A stretch of DNA of 64,000 bases from Tenacibaculum sp. 190524A05c (GTDB taxonomy: Bacteria; Bacteroidota; Bacteroidia; Flavobacteriales; Flavobacteriaceae). The position numbers and the translations under genes are program-made. The notes beneath the pieces were generated by a model. It was not told where the DNA came from and made no database searches. It saw only the letters and a program-made list of their open reading frames with translations. The stretch spans positions 2,052,501 to 2,116,500 of the forward strand of contig NZ_OZ038523.1 in NCBI RefSeq assembly GCF_964036595.1, in the 5' to 3' direction. Each line of letters starts with the position of its first letter. The stretch's first letter is position 1. This document shows positions 1 to 8,878 of the stretch, piece by piece.

Positions 1-932
1 ACATGAATTCCGTCGTAATTTGAAGACACCCAAAAGTTGCCATTCTTATCTTTAATTATATCTGTTGTTGAAGTTCCTTCTAGAATCTTTCGCTTTAAAA
101 CTAAGTTACTATCCTCTAGTTCATAAACATAAACTCCTTCATTAGACAATACATAATAGACATCATCGATAACTCTTATTTCCTGAGTTATAAATCCAGG
201 ATCTGAATTTCTTATACTGTATCCGAAATTATTCTCTACATCAGAATTTATAATGATTTTATTTACTGATCCACTACGACTTAACGTGTTTAAAACTAAA
301 ACATCTTTAATTCTAGATAAGTGTGCTCTTTTAAGTCTTGTACTGTTATAATCAATTTTTTTATTAGTAATTTCTACCTTAAAATCACTAGTCAACTTAC
401 ATAAATACCCTTCATCATTAAAAAAATATGCGACATTATTTATAACAATTATATAGCTATAATAGTAGTTTGAACTGACATTTGTGTATAGTATTTCTCC
501 ACTTATTTTATCAAGAACCAAGAGCCTTGAAGAAACCGAGAGATATAACAAATTATTATGTGCTTGAATTCTTGGCAAATTTCCATTAAAGAAATCTTTC
601 AATTTTTTAAATAATATTACCTTATCGTTTTTAATACAAAAAAGCTGTCCCGATAAATTCGTGTACCAAATTATCTTATCCTTATCTAATATTGGAGTAA
701 AAACAGATAAACCAACTTGTTCAGGATGTGTGTATAATTTAAATTCATAACCATCATATCTAAACAGTCCTTTATTTCCTGCCAACCAAACAAATCCCTT
801 ATCATCTTCAACTATACTATAAAACTCTTTATCTGGAAGCCCTTCCTTCTCCGTTAGATGAATAGAAATGGGTTCCTGCGCTGAAAGAAATTCAACACAA
901 AATATGATAAAAAAAGATAGCATAATCCTCAT
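1..932 (-). CDS. Two-component regulator propeller sensor, N-terminal part (cut by window edge)
   Basis: The reading frame is open from the ATG at 932 to the window edge, giving the first 310 residues. A signal peptide (MRIMLSFFIIFCVEFLSAQ) precedes beta-propeller repeats of the Reg_prop type: EDDKGFVWLAGNKGLFRYDG near residues 37-56 and KDKNGNFWVSS near residue 295 are the classic D-x-x-G-x-x-W signatures. In this family the periplasmic propeller senses a ligand and the C-terminal half is a histidine kinase, a hybrid kinase or a helix-turn-helix protein; that half lies outside the window, so the output is unknown. The -7 box at 937-944 is so close to the ATG at 932 that the mRNA would be leaderless; the in-frame ATG at 923 (MLSFF) is the alternative start and also leaves a good signal peptide. 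Confidence 0.85.
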   Translation of the reverse strand, partial: MRIMLSFFIIFCVEFLSAQEPISIHLTEKEGLPDKEFYSIVEDDKGFVWLAGNKGLFRYDGYEFKLYTHPEQVGLSVFTPILDKDKIIWYTNLSGQLFCIKNDKVILFKKLKDFFNGNLPRIQAHNNLLYLSVSSRLLVLDKISGEILYTNVSSNYYYSYIIVINNVAYFFNDEGYLCKLTSDFKVEITNKKIDYNSTRLKRAHLSRIKDVLVLNTLSRSGSVNKIIINSDVENNFGYSIRNSDPGFITQEIRVIDDVYYVLSNEGVYVYELEDSNLVLKRKILEGTSTTDIIKDKNGNFWVSSNYDGIH

Positions 933-936
933 ATAC

Positions 937-968
937 CAAAGCTACATTAAAAAACGGAGTTTTTACAA
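937..968 (-). promoter_or_regulatory. Bacteroidota-type promoter for the propeller sensor
   Basis: On the minus strand a TTG (966-968), 21 bp, then TAGCTTTG (937-944) match the -33/-7 consensus of the Bacteroidota housekeeping sigma factor. The transcript would begin around 930-932, which bears on the choice of start codon for the gene. Confidence 0.6.
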
Positions 969-1059
969 TTCAGTTAATTCTCAAAGATATTGTGAATGTC
1001 GCGTAAAATGCATTGTGGATTTCTAAAATATGAATTTGAGTTTCTAAACGGAAGTCATT

Positions 1060-1096
1060 AAAAAAAGAAACCCACTCAACTGAAAAGCTGAGTGGG
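1060..1096 (-). terminator. Rho-independent terminator, second of a tandem pair
   Basis: On the minus strand an 8-bp stem (CCCACTCA/TGAGTGGG, 1071-1078 and 1089-1096) is followed by a T-rich run (TTTCTTTTTTT). It lies downstream of another terminator at 1173-1210. Confidence 0.8.
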
Positions 1097-1172
1097 AAAA
1101 TTGCTATGAAAAAGAAGCTAACACGTCTGCTAGCGTTTTGTATAACACAATTAGCGTGCCAAAAGTGTATAT

Positions 1173-1210
1173 AAAAAACATGTTCGGAATATTTTAATAC
1201 TCCGAACATG
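1173..1210 (-). terminator. Rho-independent terminator after the small gene at 1250-1471
   Basis: A perfect 10-bp stem (CATGTTCGGA/TCCGAACATG, 1179-1188 and 1201-1210) with a 12-nt loop is followed on the minus strand by six T. It sits about 40 bp after the stop of the 1250-1471 gene. The rest of the 933-1249 spacer holds the second terminator and no convincing gene. Confidence 0.85.
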
Positions 1211-1249
1211 CCATAACCAAACTAAATCAATTTGAAAACTATCTTCTTT

Positions 1250-1471
1250 TTATAAAAGTGGTTTTCCTTTTAATCTTGATTCTATCCTACGTTTTTTAAC
1301 GGTAATTCTCTTCATTATGTCCATCAGCTTTGAATCTTTCGTTTTTTTATAAATCTCGTTCAAAGCTAAAACAAGTCTCTTCGCTTCTCTTGAAGCTACA
1401 ACTCTATCACTAGTGGACATATTTTTCATTTTTGCTTGCTCAAATGCTAGTGCTTCTGCTACAATATCCAT
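1250..1471 (-). CDS. Small basic helical protein, function unknown
   Basis: A 73-residue protein starting MDIVAEALAFEQAK; the open frame reaches 15 codons further upstream, but this ATG fits the promoter. The protein looks all-helical, with an acidic N-terminal third and a very basic C-terminus (ITVKKRRIESRLKGKPLL). It has no signal peptide or membrane segment. I do not recognise the family. Its reality is supported by a canonical promoter at 1514-1541, about 43 bp upstream of the start, and a strong terminator right after the stop, so it looks like a self-contained single-gene unit downstream of the CBS protein gene. Confidence 0.65.
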   Translation of the reverse strand: MDIVAEALAFEQAKMKNMSTSDRVVASREAKRLVLALNEIYKKTKDSKLMDIMKRITVKKRRIESRLKGKPLL

Positions 1472-1513
1472 AATAACCTGTTTTTTGTTTAACTTTACAT
1501 AAAAATACATAAA

Positions 1514-1541
1514 CAAAACTAATTACAGAAATATTAAACAA
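1514..1541 (-). promoter_or_regulatory. Bacteroidota-type promoter of the small gene
   Basis: TTG (1539-1541), 17 bp, TAGTTTTG (1514-1521) on the minus strand match the -33/-7 consensus. It lies between the CBS protein gene and the 73-aa gene. Confidence 0.65.
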
Positions 1542-1595
1542 CTATTTAACAGAATTTTAAAAATCTTTTAATTTTCAAATTATTAATCTTCAAAT

Positions 1596-2015
1596 CTAAT
1601 ACTGCTTCAACAAAAATTGAATCAAATCAGTTGTTGTTACAATTCCAATTAATTCTCCTTCTTCAACAACAGGCAACGCATGAAACTCTCTAGCTGCTAA
1701 GATTTCTGCAACTTCTCTTATCGTATTGTTTTTTTCAATAGTCACAACATTTTTTGTCATCACTTGTTCAATTGTAAAGACACTATTTAACACTACATCA
1801 ACTTCAGTTTCAAACTCCTCTACAGTTTCCGCATAACTCACTCGCATTAAATCAGTATGGCTCAACATTCCTATAACTTTTTGACCTTGTACTATCGGAA
1901 TATGACGAATTTGATGTGTTTTAAAAAGTTCTTCAGCAGTAGTTAAATCGTCATTAGAATTTAAAGTGATTACGTTATCACTCATGATTTTTGAAATTGG
2001 TTCTCTTTTTCTCAT
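1596..2015 (-). CDS. CBS-domain pair protein
   Basis: A 139-residue stand-alone Bateman module. CBS domain 1 covers about residues 9-62 (PISKIMSDNVITL ... VIGMLSHTDLMRV) and CBS domain 2 about 82-137 (IEQVMTKNVVTI ... LIGIVTTTDLIQFL), each with the terminal G-[IM]-[VL]-[ST]-x-T-D nucleotide-binding signature. Such proteins bind adenine nucleotides and report energy charge; no effector domain is attached, so its partner is unknown. It lies 34 bp behind a universal stress protein gene and shares the FNR-type promoter at 2905-2947, which places it among microaerobic and starvation genes. Confidence 0.9.
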   Translation of the reverse strand: MRKREPISKIMSDNVITLNSNDDLTTAEELFKTHQIRHIPIVQGQKVIGMLSHTDLMRVSYAETVEEFETEVDVVLNSVFTIEQVMTKNVVTIEKNNTIREVAEILAAREFHALPVVEEGELIGIVTTTDLIQFLLKQY

Positions 2016-2049
2016 AAGATTATCCTTAAATATTTAAAATTGAAGTTTA

Positions 2050-2877
2050 TTACATTTTAACTGTTAAGACAGGTAACGCAGCATGATTCACAACATCTTC
2101 TGCTATACTTCCTTCTAAAAAGTGTTCGATTCCGTGTTTTCCATGCGTAGGCATTACGATTAAATCACTTTCATTTGTTTTTGCGAATTCTAAAATTCCT
2201 TCTTCTATACTAAAATCAGAAACTTCAGCAACGGTTAAATTTCCTGTTTCACCTACTTTCTCTAAAAATCGTGCAATTCTATCTTTCTTCTCTCTCGTAG
2301 TTCTAAACTTAGCTCCAGGAGTATTAACGTATAACAACTGTAACTCGCAATTAAATAAATCGGCCATTGCTTTAGCTTTCTTAAATGGTTCTATAAAATC
2401 ATCAGAAAAATCACAAGCAAAAATTGCCTTTTTAAATGTATCTGCAACTGGTAGTCCTTTAATAACCAACACAGGAATTGTTGAATTTCTAACGACAACT
2501 TCTGTATTAGATCCGTAAAAAATCTCCTTTAAACCTGTTGCTCCTTTAGATGATAATAGAATTAAATCTGCTTGCTCATCTTCCGCTACTTTATGCAAAT
2601 CAGAAAAACTTTTATGATGCTTTATTATTGGAGTAACTGTTACATCTTTTAAATACGGTTTATCTAAAAATTCTTTGAACTTTTTCTCTGTTAGTTTCAA
2701 CTCAAAAACAATCTGTTCGTTGATATATGAATTCGATACAGAAATAACCGAATTAGAAGTTTCTAACATATGAACAACTACAATTTCTGCTTTATAAGTA
2801 TTTGCAAAAAAAGCTGCAGTTCTTAATGCATTCTCAGAATGTAAAGTAAAATCTACGGGTACAATAATTTTTTTCAT
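2050..2877 (-). CDS. Tandem universal stress protein (UspA family)
   Basis: 275 residues with two UspA domains (about 1-142 and 148-275). Both halves keep the ATP-binding signature G-x-x-G-(9x)-G-[ST]: SKGATGLKEIFYGSN in the first and THGKHGIEHFLEGS in the second, so both probably bind nucleotide. UspA proteins promote survival under energy and redox stress. It is the first gene of an operon with the CBS protein and is preceded by an FNR-type promoter (palindrome 59 bp upstream of the start). Two further Usp genes in the window have progressively worse ATP motifs, so the three are unlikely to be redundant. Confidence 0.93.
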   Translation of the reverse strand: MKKIIVPVDFTLHSENALRTAAFFANTYKAEIVVVHMLETSNSVISVSNSYINEQIVFELKLTEKKFKEFLDKPYLKDVTVTPIIKHHKSFSDLHKVAEDEQADLILLSSKGATGLKEIFYGSNTEVVVRNSTIPVLVIKGLPVADTFKKAIFACDFSDDFIEPFKKAKAMADLFNCELQLLYVNTPGAKFRTTREKKDRIARFLEKVGETGNLTVAEVSDFSIEEGILEFAKTNESDLIVMPTHGKHGIEHFLEGSIAEDVVNHAALPVLTVKM

Positions 2878-2904
2878 TTGACTAAGCTTTAAAAGATTAC
2901 ACTA

Positions 2905-2947
2905 TAAAAGTACCTCGAGAATACAGTTTAAACTATGATATTTATCA
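2905..2947 (-). promoter_or_regulatory. FNR-type promoter of the usp-CBS operon
   Basis: Palindrome TGAT-ATTT-ATCA (2936-2947), exactly 23 bp, then TACTTTTA (2905-2912, read on the minus strand). The geometry places the palindrome centre near -41.5, as in class II FNR/CRP activation. The same arrangement recurs five more times up to 19.4 kb. Confidence 0.8.
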
Positions 2948-2965
2948 GCTAGAAGAATTAAATTA

Positions 2966-3667
2966 TTAGTTACACAATGGAGTTTGTTCAACTAAATTAC
3001 TGACAGAAGCGGCTGGAGAAATATATGGAATATTCAATCCTAAACCTCTTAAAATAAATAACACACCAATGGCAATAACTACCATTGGAATGACTTTTTT
3101 AAAGTATCGGTTCAATCGAAGATTTGTGAACTTACCAATGTACACGATAGAGCTCATTAATGGGATTGTTCCTAAACCGAATACAATCATGTATAAACTT
3201 CCTTGAAAAGTTGAGTGTGTTGCAACAGCTCCTATTAAGGCCATATAAACTAATCCACATGGTAAAAAGCCATTCAAAAAGCCTATTGCGAAAAATGTAT
3301 CATTCCTTTTTTGTTTTAACTCTTTACCGAGAGTAGACTTTATTTTTGAAATGTATGTGTTTAAAGCTTTGGTTGCTTTTAGTTGATATACCAACTTTGG
3401 GAACAGTATAATTATAATCATTAAAGCCCCCGTAAATATTGACAGATGTTGTTGAAAAACGAATAATTCAAATCCTCGTCCTAATAATCCAAAAAGAACT
3501 CCCAATAATCCATAGGTAAGTAATCGTCCACTATGATAACTCATTAATTGAAAGAACTGCTTTACTTGATTAGTTCTGTCTAATGGTAACATAAAAGCAA
3601 TTGGACCACACATACCTAAACAATGTAAGCTTCCTAACAATCCTAATATGAATGCAGTGTAGAGCAT
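2966..3667 (-). CDS. TauE/SafE (UreH-like) membrane protein of the cco operon
   Basis: 233 residues with about six transmembrane segments. The N-terminus has the GLLGSLHCLGMCGPIAFM motif and a related FLPCGLVYMALIGA motif in the middle, typical of the UreH-like transmembrane domain (DsbD/SafE relatives). The paired Cys residues suggest metal or thiol handling. The start overlaps the ccoH stop by one base (TAATG), so the two are translationally coupled and it is the last gene of the oxidase operon. Similar genes end cco clusters in many Bacteroidota; a role in copper or haem handling for oxidase assembly is plausible but not shown by the sequence. Confidence 0.88.
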   Translation of the reverse strand: MLYTAFILGLLGSLHCLGMCGPIAFMLPLDRTNQVKQFFQLMSYHSGRLLTYGLLGVLFGLLGRGFELFVFQQHLSIFTGALMIIIILFPKLVYQLKATKALNTYISKIKSTLGKELKQKRNDTFFAIGFLNGFLPCGLVYMALIGAVATHSTFQGSLYMIVFGLGTIPLMSSIVYIGKFTNLRLNRYFKKVIPMVVIAIGVLFILRGLGLNIPYISPAASVSNLVEQTPLCN

Positions 3668-4113
3668 TAATAAATTATTTCCTTTTTGTGGAAATAGTTT
3701 TGATTATTGTAAGTAAAATCAATTACCACATCCCAACGACCGTTCACTAAAGCTTTTTCAGAAATAACAAATCTGTGTTGGTTCAAATTGATTTCTATTT
3801 CACTATCCAAGGCTTTATTTGACGGACGATACAAAAAGATTTTTCCTTTGATTTTCGTTGGAATTAAATCCTTTGGAAAATTTACTTCTAGTCCATCAGG
3901 TACTTTCTGAATTACTAGAGGATGCTCTAACTTATTTAAGTTTTTTGAAGCATCAATATGATATTGATATTTTAATTCTTTCTGATAGTAATTTTCCGTT
4001 ACTAAATCATGATTATACTCATTATTACTAATCATCGTAACCACCATAAACATAATGAATGTTATAAATGCAATAATTGCAATTACGATTCCAGTACTCC
4101 AATTAATTCTCAT
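3667..4113 (-). CDS. ccoH: CcoH/FixH cbb3 oxidase assembly protein
   Basis: 148 residues: one N-terminal transmembrane helix (about 8-29), then a periplasmic domain with the FixH-type start VTENYYQKELKYQYHIDA. FixH/CcoH is a late-stage cbb3 assembly factor that stays associated with the oxidase. It lies 17 bp after ccoG and overlaps the TauE/SafE-like gene by one base. Confidence 0.92.
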   Translation of the reverse strand: MRINWSTGIVIAIIAFITFIMFMVVTMISNNEYNHDLVTENYYQKELKYQYHIDASKNLNKLEHPLVIQKVPDGLEVNFPKDLIPTKIKGKIFLYRPSNKALDSEIEINLNQHRFVISEKALVNGRWDVVIDFTYNNQNYFHKKEIIY

Positions 4114-4130
4114 CTTTTACTTCTTTTTAT

Positions 4131-5552
4131 TTACCAAAATTTTCTCGGTCCGAGGAAATTTGTGGTTGTAGTTTCAATAAGTTTATCATTACTATAAACT
4201 CCTACTTTTAGTTTTACTTTATCCTTTGTTAATTGAGATTGATGCAGTTCTATAAATAACGATCCTTCTGCCATTCCTTGTTTTGGAACTACGAATGATT
4301 GATGTGTTACGATCTCTATTTTTCCTTCATGTGATAGTAATTTATAGGTAATATCTCCAATCTCTTCCGTGGTTTTATTCACTATTTTATATGAATAGAC
4401 ATTACTAATAATACCATTGTCTTTTCGTTCATAAAGTTGACCAGGTAATCTGAATATTTTAGCTTCAACATCATTTCTTAAGAATAACATTCCTATTAAT
4501 ACTCCAAACAGAATTGTAAGGACTGCTGCATATCCTTTCATACGAGCGGTAAACTTAAAAGGAGTTTTCTTCTCAATATTATCAATACTTGCAAAACGAA
4601 TCAATCCTTTTGGATAGCCTACGTTTTCCATCATAGTATCACATTCATCAATACAGGCTGTGCAATTAATACATTCTAATTGAGTTCCATTTCGAATATC
4701 AATTCCGGTTGGACAAACATGTACACATTGTTTACAATCAATACAATCTCCTTTTCCTGAAGCTGCCCTGTCTTCTTTCTTATTGAATTTTGCTCTTCCT
4801 TTTTCTTTTTCTCCTCTTTTATAATCGTACGCAACAACCACTGATTGATTATCTAATAATACTCCTTGTAATCGACCATAAGGACAAGCAATAATGCATA
4901 CTTGTTCTCTAAACCAAGCAAAAACAAAGTAGAATACTCCTGTAAAAATCAGTAGAGCAATAAAGGTTGACAAATGATTCAATGGGCCATTTTGAATGTA
5001 TAATAACAATTCATCACTACCTATAATGTAGGCTAAGAACACATTGGCAATTAAAAATGAGATTACAAAAAACACAAACCACTTTAACAAACGCTTTCTA
5101 ATTTTCTCTGCATTCCATGGTTGTTTCGATAAACGAATTTGCTTTCCTCGATCACCTTCAATCCAATATTCAATTTTTCGAAAAACCATTTCCAAGAAAA
5201 TTGTTTGAGGACAAATCCATCCGCAAAACACGCGGCCAAACACTACTGTAAAAAGGGTTATAAAGACAACACCAATTATCATTGATATGACTACCAAATG
5301 AAAATCTTGTGGCCAAAATGGATAACCAAAAACTACAAATTTTCGCTCTAAAACGTTGAATAGCAAAAATTGATTTCCTTTTACTTTTATAAATGGTGAA
5401 ATGAAAAGAAATAACAACAATGCATAGCTCACATAACCTCTATACTTGTAGAATTTTCCTTTTGGTTTTTTAGGAAACACCCAAGCACGTTTACCTTCTT
5501 TATCTATAGTCCCAATACTATCTCTAAAATGTTCTCCCTCGGGTGTTTCCAT
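4131..5552 (-). CDS. ccoG: CcoG/RdxA ferredoxin-like cbb3 accessory protein
   Basis: 473 residues. There are transmembrane segments in the N-terminal half, CGWICPQ and CIIACPYGRLQG Cys motifs, then two 4Fe-4S ferredoxin sets (CIDCKQCVHVCP and CINCTACIDEC), another transmembrane helix and a C-terminal periplasmic Ig-like domain. This is the full FixG/RdxA architecture. CcoG is thought to reduce Cu(II) for insertion into CcoN. It lies third from the end of the operon, 62 bp after ccoP. Confidence 0.96.
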   Translation of the reverse strand: METPEGEHFRDSIGTIDKEGKRAWVFPKKPKGKFYKYRGYVSYALLLFLFISPFIKVKGNQFLLFNVLERKFVVFGYPFWPQDFHLVVISMIIGVVFITLFTVVFGRVFCGWICPQTIFLEMVFRKIEYWIEGDRGKQIRLSKQPWNAEKIRKRLLKWFVFFVISFLIANVFLAYIIGSDELLLYIQNGPLNHLSTFIALLIFTGVFYFVFAWFREQVCIIACPYGRLQGVLLDNQSVVVAYDYKRGEKEKGRAKFNKKEDRAASGKGDCIDCKQCVHVCPTGIDIRNGTQLECINCTACIDECDTMMENVGYPKGLIRFASIDNIEKKTPFKFTARMKGYAAVLTILFGVLIGMLFLRNDVEAKIFRLPGQLYERKDNGIISNVYSYKIVNKTTEEIGDITYKLLSHEGKIEIVTHQSFVVPKQGMAEGSLFIELHQSQLTKDKVKLKVGVYSNDKLIETTTTNFLGPRKFW

Positions 5553-5614
5553 CTATTACCTATTAAAAACTAATTATTACAGTTACCTATTATTCTATTT
5601 ATTGTTCCAGATAT

Positions 5615-6478
5615 TTATTCTTCCGTCCATATCTCTCCTTCTGGTTTCTTTGGTTTAGCTGGAGTTGTTCCTCCTAAAGAAATTACATAACTCGCTACCT
5701 TCTGAATATCTTCAGGTTTTAAAACACCTTTCCATGCAACCATTCCTTTTCCATCTCTTCCTCCTTTATAAATGGTATTGAAAACATTGTTGAATCCACC
5801 TCCTAAAATCCAATATTCATCGGTTAAGTTTGGACCAATTTTACCTCCTCCATCACGAACATGACAAGACGCACAATTCAAATTAAATACAGCCTTTCCT
5901 CTTCTTAAATCGGCAGAATCTGTTGATAGTGCAACTTTCTCTATATCGAAAGCATTCGGAGTTTTCTGTTTGTATTGTTCCATTTCATATTTTGCCTTAG
6001 CCATGGCTTTTTCATATTCCATTTCTTGCGTATCTCCACCAGCAATATGAAATCGAATTAAATACACTACGCCAAATACGATTGTAGCATAGAATAAATA
6101 TACCCACCATGGTGGTAATACATTATCCAACTCTTTAATTCCATCATAGTTATGATCTAAAATAATTTCTCCTTCTTCTTCAAGTTCACGAGATTTCGTC
6201 CAACGTTTATATTGCTTTTTTAACCAAGCCCATTCATCAACTTCCTCTGGGACAATTCCTTCTTTTTCCATTTTTAAATCTTCAGCTATTTTCTGAATGG
6301 TAAAACTGAAATATTCCTTAGCTAGAATTACTAAACCTAAGAAGGTTATGAGAATCCATACTAACGGGTTTTCATATAAGCTAAACGGATTTTCATAAGC
6401 TAGTACCGCTTTTATAATTGCCCAAAAGCTTACAAAAACAAATACTATATATAGTATCGATTGAAAAATTCTTTTCAT
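5615..6478 (-). CDS. ccoP: cbb3 oxidase subunit III, single-haem CcoP
   Basis: 287 residues with transmembrane helices near 5-27 and 37-53, a conserved LPPWWVYLFYATIVFGVVYL segment (about 121-140) and a C-terminal cytochrome c domain with one haem site, C202-A-S-C205-H206. Classical CcoP has two CXXCH motifs; only one is present here. The Met ligand is probably in the GKGMVAWKGVL segment. It passes electrons to CcoNO. The gene is 10 bp after the ccoQ-like gene. Confidence 0.95.
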   Translation of the reverse strand: MKRIFQSILYIVFVFVSFWAIIKAVLAYENPFSLYENPLVWILITFLGLVILAKEYFSFTIQKIAEDLKMEKEGIVPEEVDEWAWLKKQYKRWTKSRELEEEGEIILDHNYDGIKELDNVLPPWWVYLFYATIVFGVVYLIRFHIAGGDTQEMEYEKAMAKAKYEMEQYKQKTPNAFDIEKVALSTDSADLRRGKAVFNLNCASCHVRDGGGKIGPNLTDEYWILGGGFNNVFNTIYKGGRDGKGMVAWKGVLKPEDIQKVASYVISLGGTTPAKPKKPEGEIWTEE

Positions 6479-6488
6479 GATTAACGGT

Positions 6489-6656
6489 TTAATTGTCTAA
6501 TGGTAAATTGCTTACTTTACTGATATACTCTTTTTTTGCCGTTGCTACCCACCAGAATAACAACACGAAAAAGGTGAAAAATATGGTTAAGGAAATGATT
6601 GGATAAATCTCTATTCCTATGATACTCTCTAAATGGTTCTTTACAAATTTTAACAT
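6489..6656 (-). CDS. ccoQ: CcoQ-like small oxidase subunit
   Basis: A 55-residue protein with one transmembrane helix (IISLTIFFTFFVLLFWWVAT) and a short charged tail (KKEYISKVSNLPLDN). Size, topology and position between ccoNO (4 bp gap) and ccoP (10 bp gap) match CcoQ/FixQ, a stabilising subunit of cbb3 oxidase. Sequence conservation in this family is weak, so the assignment rests mainly on context. Confidence 0.85.
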   Translation of the reverse strand: MLKFVKNHLESIIGIEIYPIISLTIFFTFFVLLFWWVATAKKEYISKVSNLPLDN

Positions 6657-6660
6657 CGCC

Positions 6661-8859
6661 TTATTTTTTTGAAAGTTTATCCTTAACGTCTTTTACTCTA
6701 ATATCTACACCTAATCTTTGGATATAGGCAATCAATGCTACAATCTCTCTATCTTTCATTTCCACGAAAGGCAATCCATTTTGCTCAGCATACTTTTTAC
6801 TTTCTTCGTAATTCTGAACAAAATCAGGATCGTTGTATAAGTTCTGTTGAATTTGCATTCCTTGCTCATCCATACTCTTTTGCGCATTAGTAATATCTTC
6901 ATCCGTATAAGGAACACCTAGTTTTACCATGGCACGCATTTTTGCTTCTGTTTGCGATTTATCTAACTTATTCTTGATAATCCATTGGTAAGCTGGCATG
7001 ATAGATCCTGGTGATGTACTCTGTGGATCGTACATATGATTAAAGTGCCAGTTATCATTATACTTTCCTCCAATACGATGTAAATCTGGACCGGTACGTT
7101 TACTTCCCCATAAGAATGGATGATCGTATACAAATTCTCCTGCTTTTGAATATTCACCATAACGCTCTACCTCACTTCTAAACGGACGAATCATTTGTGA
7201 GTGACACGATACACATCCGTTTGAGATATAAATATCTCTACCTTCTAATTCTAAAGCACTATATGGTTTTACTTCCTCGATATATGGAATGTTAGACTTG
7301 ACCATTAAGGTTGGAACAATCTGAATCAACCCTCCAATAAGAATCGCTATTGTTGCGTAGATGGTTAATTTGATTGGCTTACGCTCTAACCAAGTGTGCC
7401 AAGTTTCTCCTTTTGTTCTGTATTTTGAAACTTTTGTTAACGGAGCTGCTTCTGCTAAATCATCGGTTACTTCTTCTCCTCTTTTTACTGTTTTTACGAT
7501 GTTGTATAACATTACAATCGCTCCAACAATGTATAAACTTCCTCCGATGGCACGAATCCAATACATTGGAACAATTTCTTGAACTGTTTCTAAGAAGTTT
7601 CCATACGTTAATGTTCCATCAGGATTGAATTGTTTCCACATAAATGCTTGTACAAATCCTGCTACATACATTGGTAGTGTATAAATTACAATACCTAAAG
7701 TTCCTATCCAGAAGTGGAAATTGGCTAACTTTCTAGAGAATAATTTTGTCTTGAATAACTTCGGCACTAACCAATAAATCATACCGAATGTCATAAACCC
7801 ATTCCAAGCTAACGCTCCTACATGCACGTGTGCAATAATCCAATCCGTAAAGTGAGCAATCGCATTTACATTTTTTAAGGATAACATTGGACCTTCAAAG
7901 GTTGCCATACCATATCCTGTAATGGCTACTACCATGAATTTCAATACAGGATCTTGACGTACTTTATCCCAAGTTCCACGAAGTGTTAATAATCCATTGA
8001 TCATTCCTCCCCATGATGGTGCGATTAACATAATTGAGAATACCACACCTAAGTTTTGCGCCCAGTTTGGTAAAGCTGTATATAATAAGTGGTGTGGACC
8101 TGCCCAGATGTAAATGAAAATTAACGACCAAAAGTGAATAATCGATAAACGATACGAGTATACAGGTCTATTCGCAGCTTTCGGAACAAAATAATACATC
8201 AACCCTAAAAACGGTGTTGTTAAGAAAAATGCTACCGCATTATGTCCGTACCACCATTGTACTAATGCATCTTGAACTCCTGCATACACAGAGTAACTTT
8301 TTAATCCGCTTACAGGCAACTCTAAACTATTAAAAATATGTAATACTGCTACCGTAACAAAGGTTGCTAGGTAAAACCAAATCGCCACATATAAGTGACG
8401 TTGACGACGTTTTAAAATCGTCCAAATCATGTTTACACCAAATACCACCCATACCAAAGCTATGGCAATATCAATGGGCCATTCTAACTCTGCGTATTCT
8501 TTAGAAGTGGTATATCCTAAAGGTAATGTAATAGCGGCTGCAACAATAATCAACTGCCATCCCCAGAAATTAATGTTACTCAGCAAGTCGCTGGCCATTC
8601 TTGTTTTTAACAAGCGTTGTAACGAGTAATACACTCCCGCATAAATAGCATTTCCTACAAATGCAAAAATTACCGCGTTGGTGTGTAACGGACGCAAGCG
8701 ACCAAAACTTAACCAGGAAATTCCGTCGGTAATATTGGGAAATAAAAACATGAACGCTAAAAGTAATCCTACTGAAAACCCGACTATTCCCCATAGTAAG
8801 GTTGCGTAGATAAATTTTTTCACGATTTTGTTATCGTAATAAAATTGTTGCATCTCCAT
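6661..8859 (-). CDS. ccoNO: Fused cbb3 cytochrome c oxidase subunits I and II (CcoNO)
   Basis: 732 residues. Residues 1 to about 480 are CcoN: a 12-helix haem-copper oxidase core with haem and CuB His residues (LHTNAVIFAF, WWYGHNAVAFFL, AGPHHLLYTALP, DWIIAHVHVGALAWNG). After a linker and one further transmembrane helix (about 498-518), the rest is CcoO, with one haem c site (CVSCHSQMIRPFRSE near residue 549). The N-O fusion is the usual Bacteroidota form. This is the catalytic core of a high-affinity terminal oxidase for low oxygen. Start is MEMQQFYYDN; the second Met, two codons later, is equally possible. Confidence 0.97.
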   Translation of the reverse strand: MEMQQFYYDNKIVKKFIYATLLWGIVGFSVGLLLAFMFLFPNITDGISWLSFGRLRPLHTNAVIFAFVGNAIYAGVYYSLQRLLKTRMASDLLSNINFWGWQLIIVAAAITLPLGYTTSKEYAELEWPIDIAIALVWVVFGVNMIWTILKRRQRHLYVAIWFYLATFVTVAVLHIFNSLELPVSGLKSYSVYAGVQDALVQWWYGHNAVAFFLTTPFLGLMYYFVPKAANRPVYSYRLSIIHFWSLIFIYIWAGPHHLLYTALPNWAQNLGVVFSIMLIAPSWGGMINGLLTLRGTWDKVRQDPVLKFMVVAITGYGMATFEGPMLSLKNVNAIAHFTDWIIAHVHVGALAWNGFMTFGMIYWLVPKLFKTKLFSRKLANFHFWIGTLGIVIYTLPMYVAGFVQAFMWKQFNPDGTLTYGNFLETVQEIVPMYWIRAIGGSLYIVGAIVMLYNIVKTVKRGEEVTDDLAEAAPLTKVSKYRTKGETWHTWLERKPIKLTIYATIAILIGGLIQIVPTLMVKSNIPYIEEVKPYSALELEGRDIYISNGCVSCHSQMIRPFRSEVERYGEYSKAGEFVYDHPFLWGSKRTGPDLHRIGGKYNDNWHFNHMYDPQSTSPGSIMPAYQWIIKNKLDKSQTEAKMRAMVKLGVPYTDEDITNAQKSMDEQGMQIQQNLYNDPDFVQNYEESKKYAEQNGLPFVEMKDREIVALIAYIQRLGVDIRVKDVKDKLSKK

Positions 8860-8878
8860 AATTAATTGAATTATATAT

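Noticed and set aside
970..1209. A 79-codon minus-strand frame as a gene
   Set aside because: It begins inside the terminator stem at 1179-1210 and runs through the second terminator; no start signal or coding pattern.
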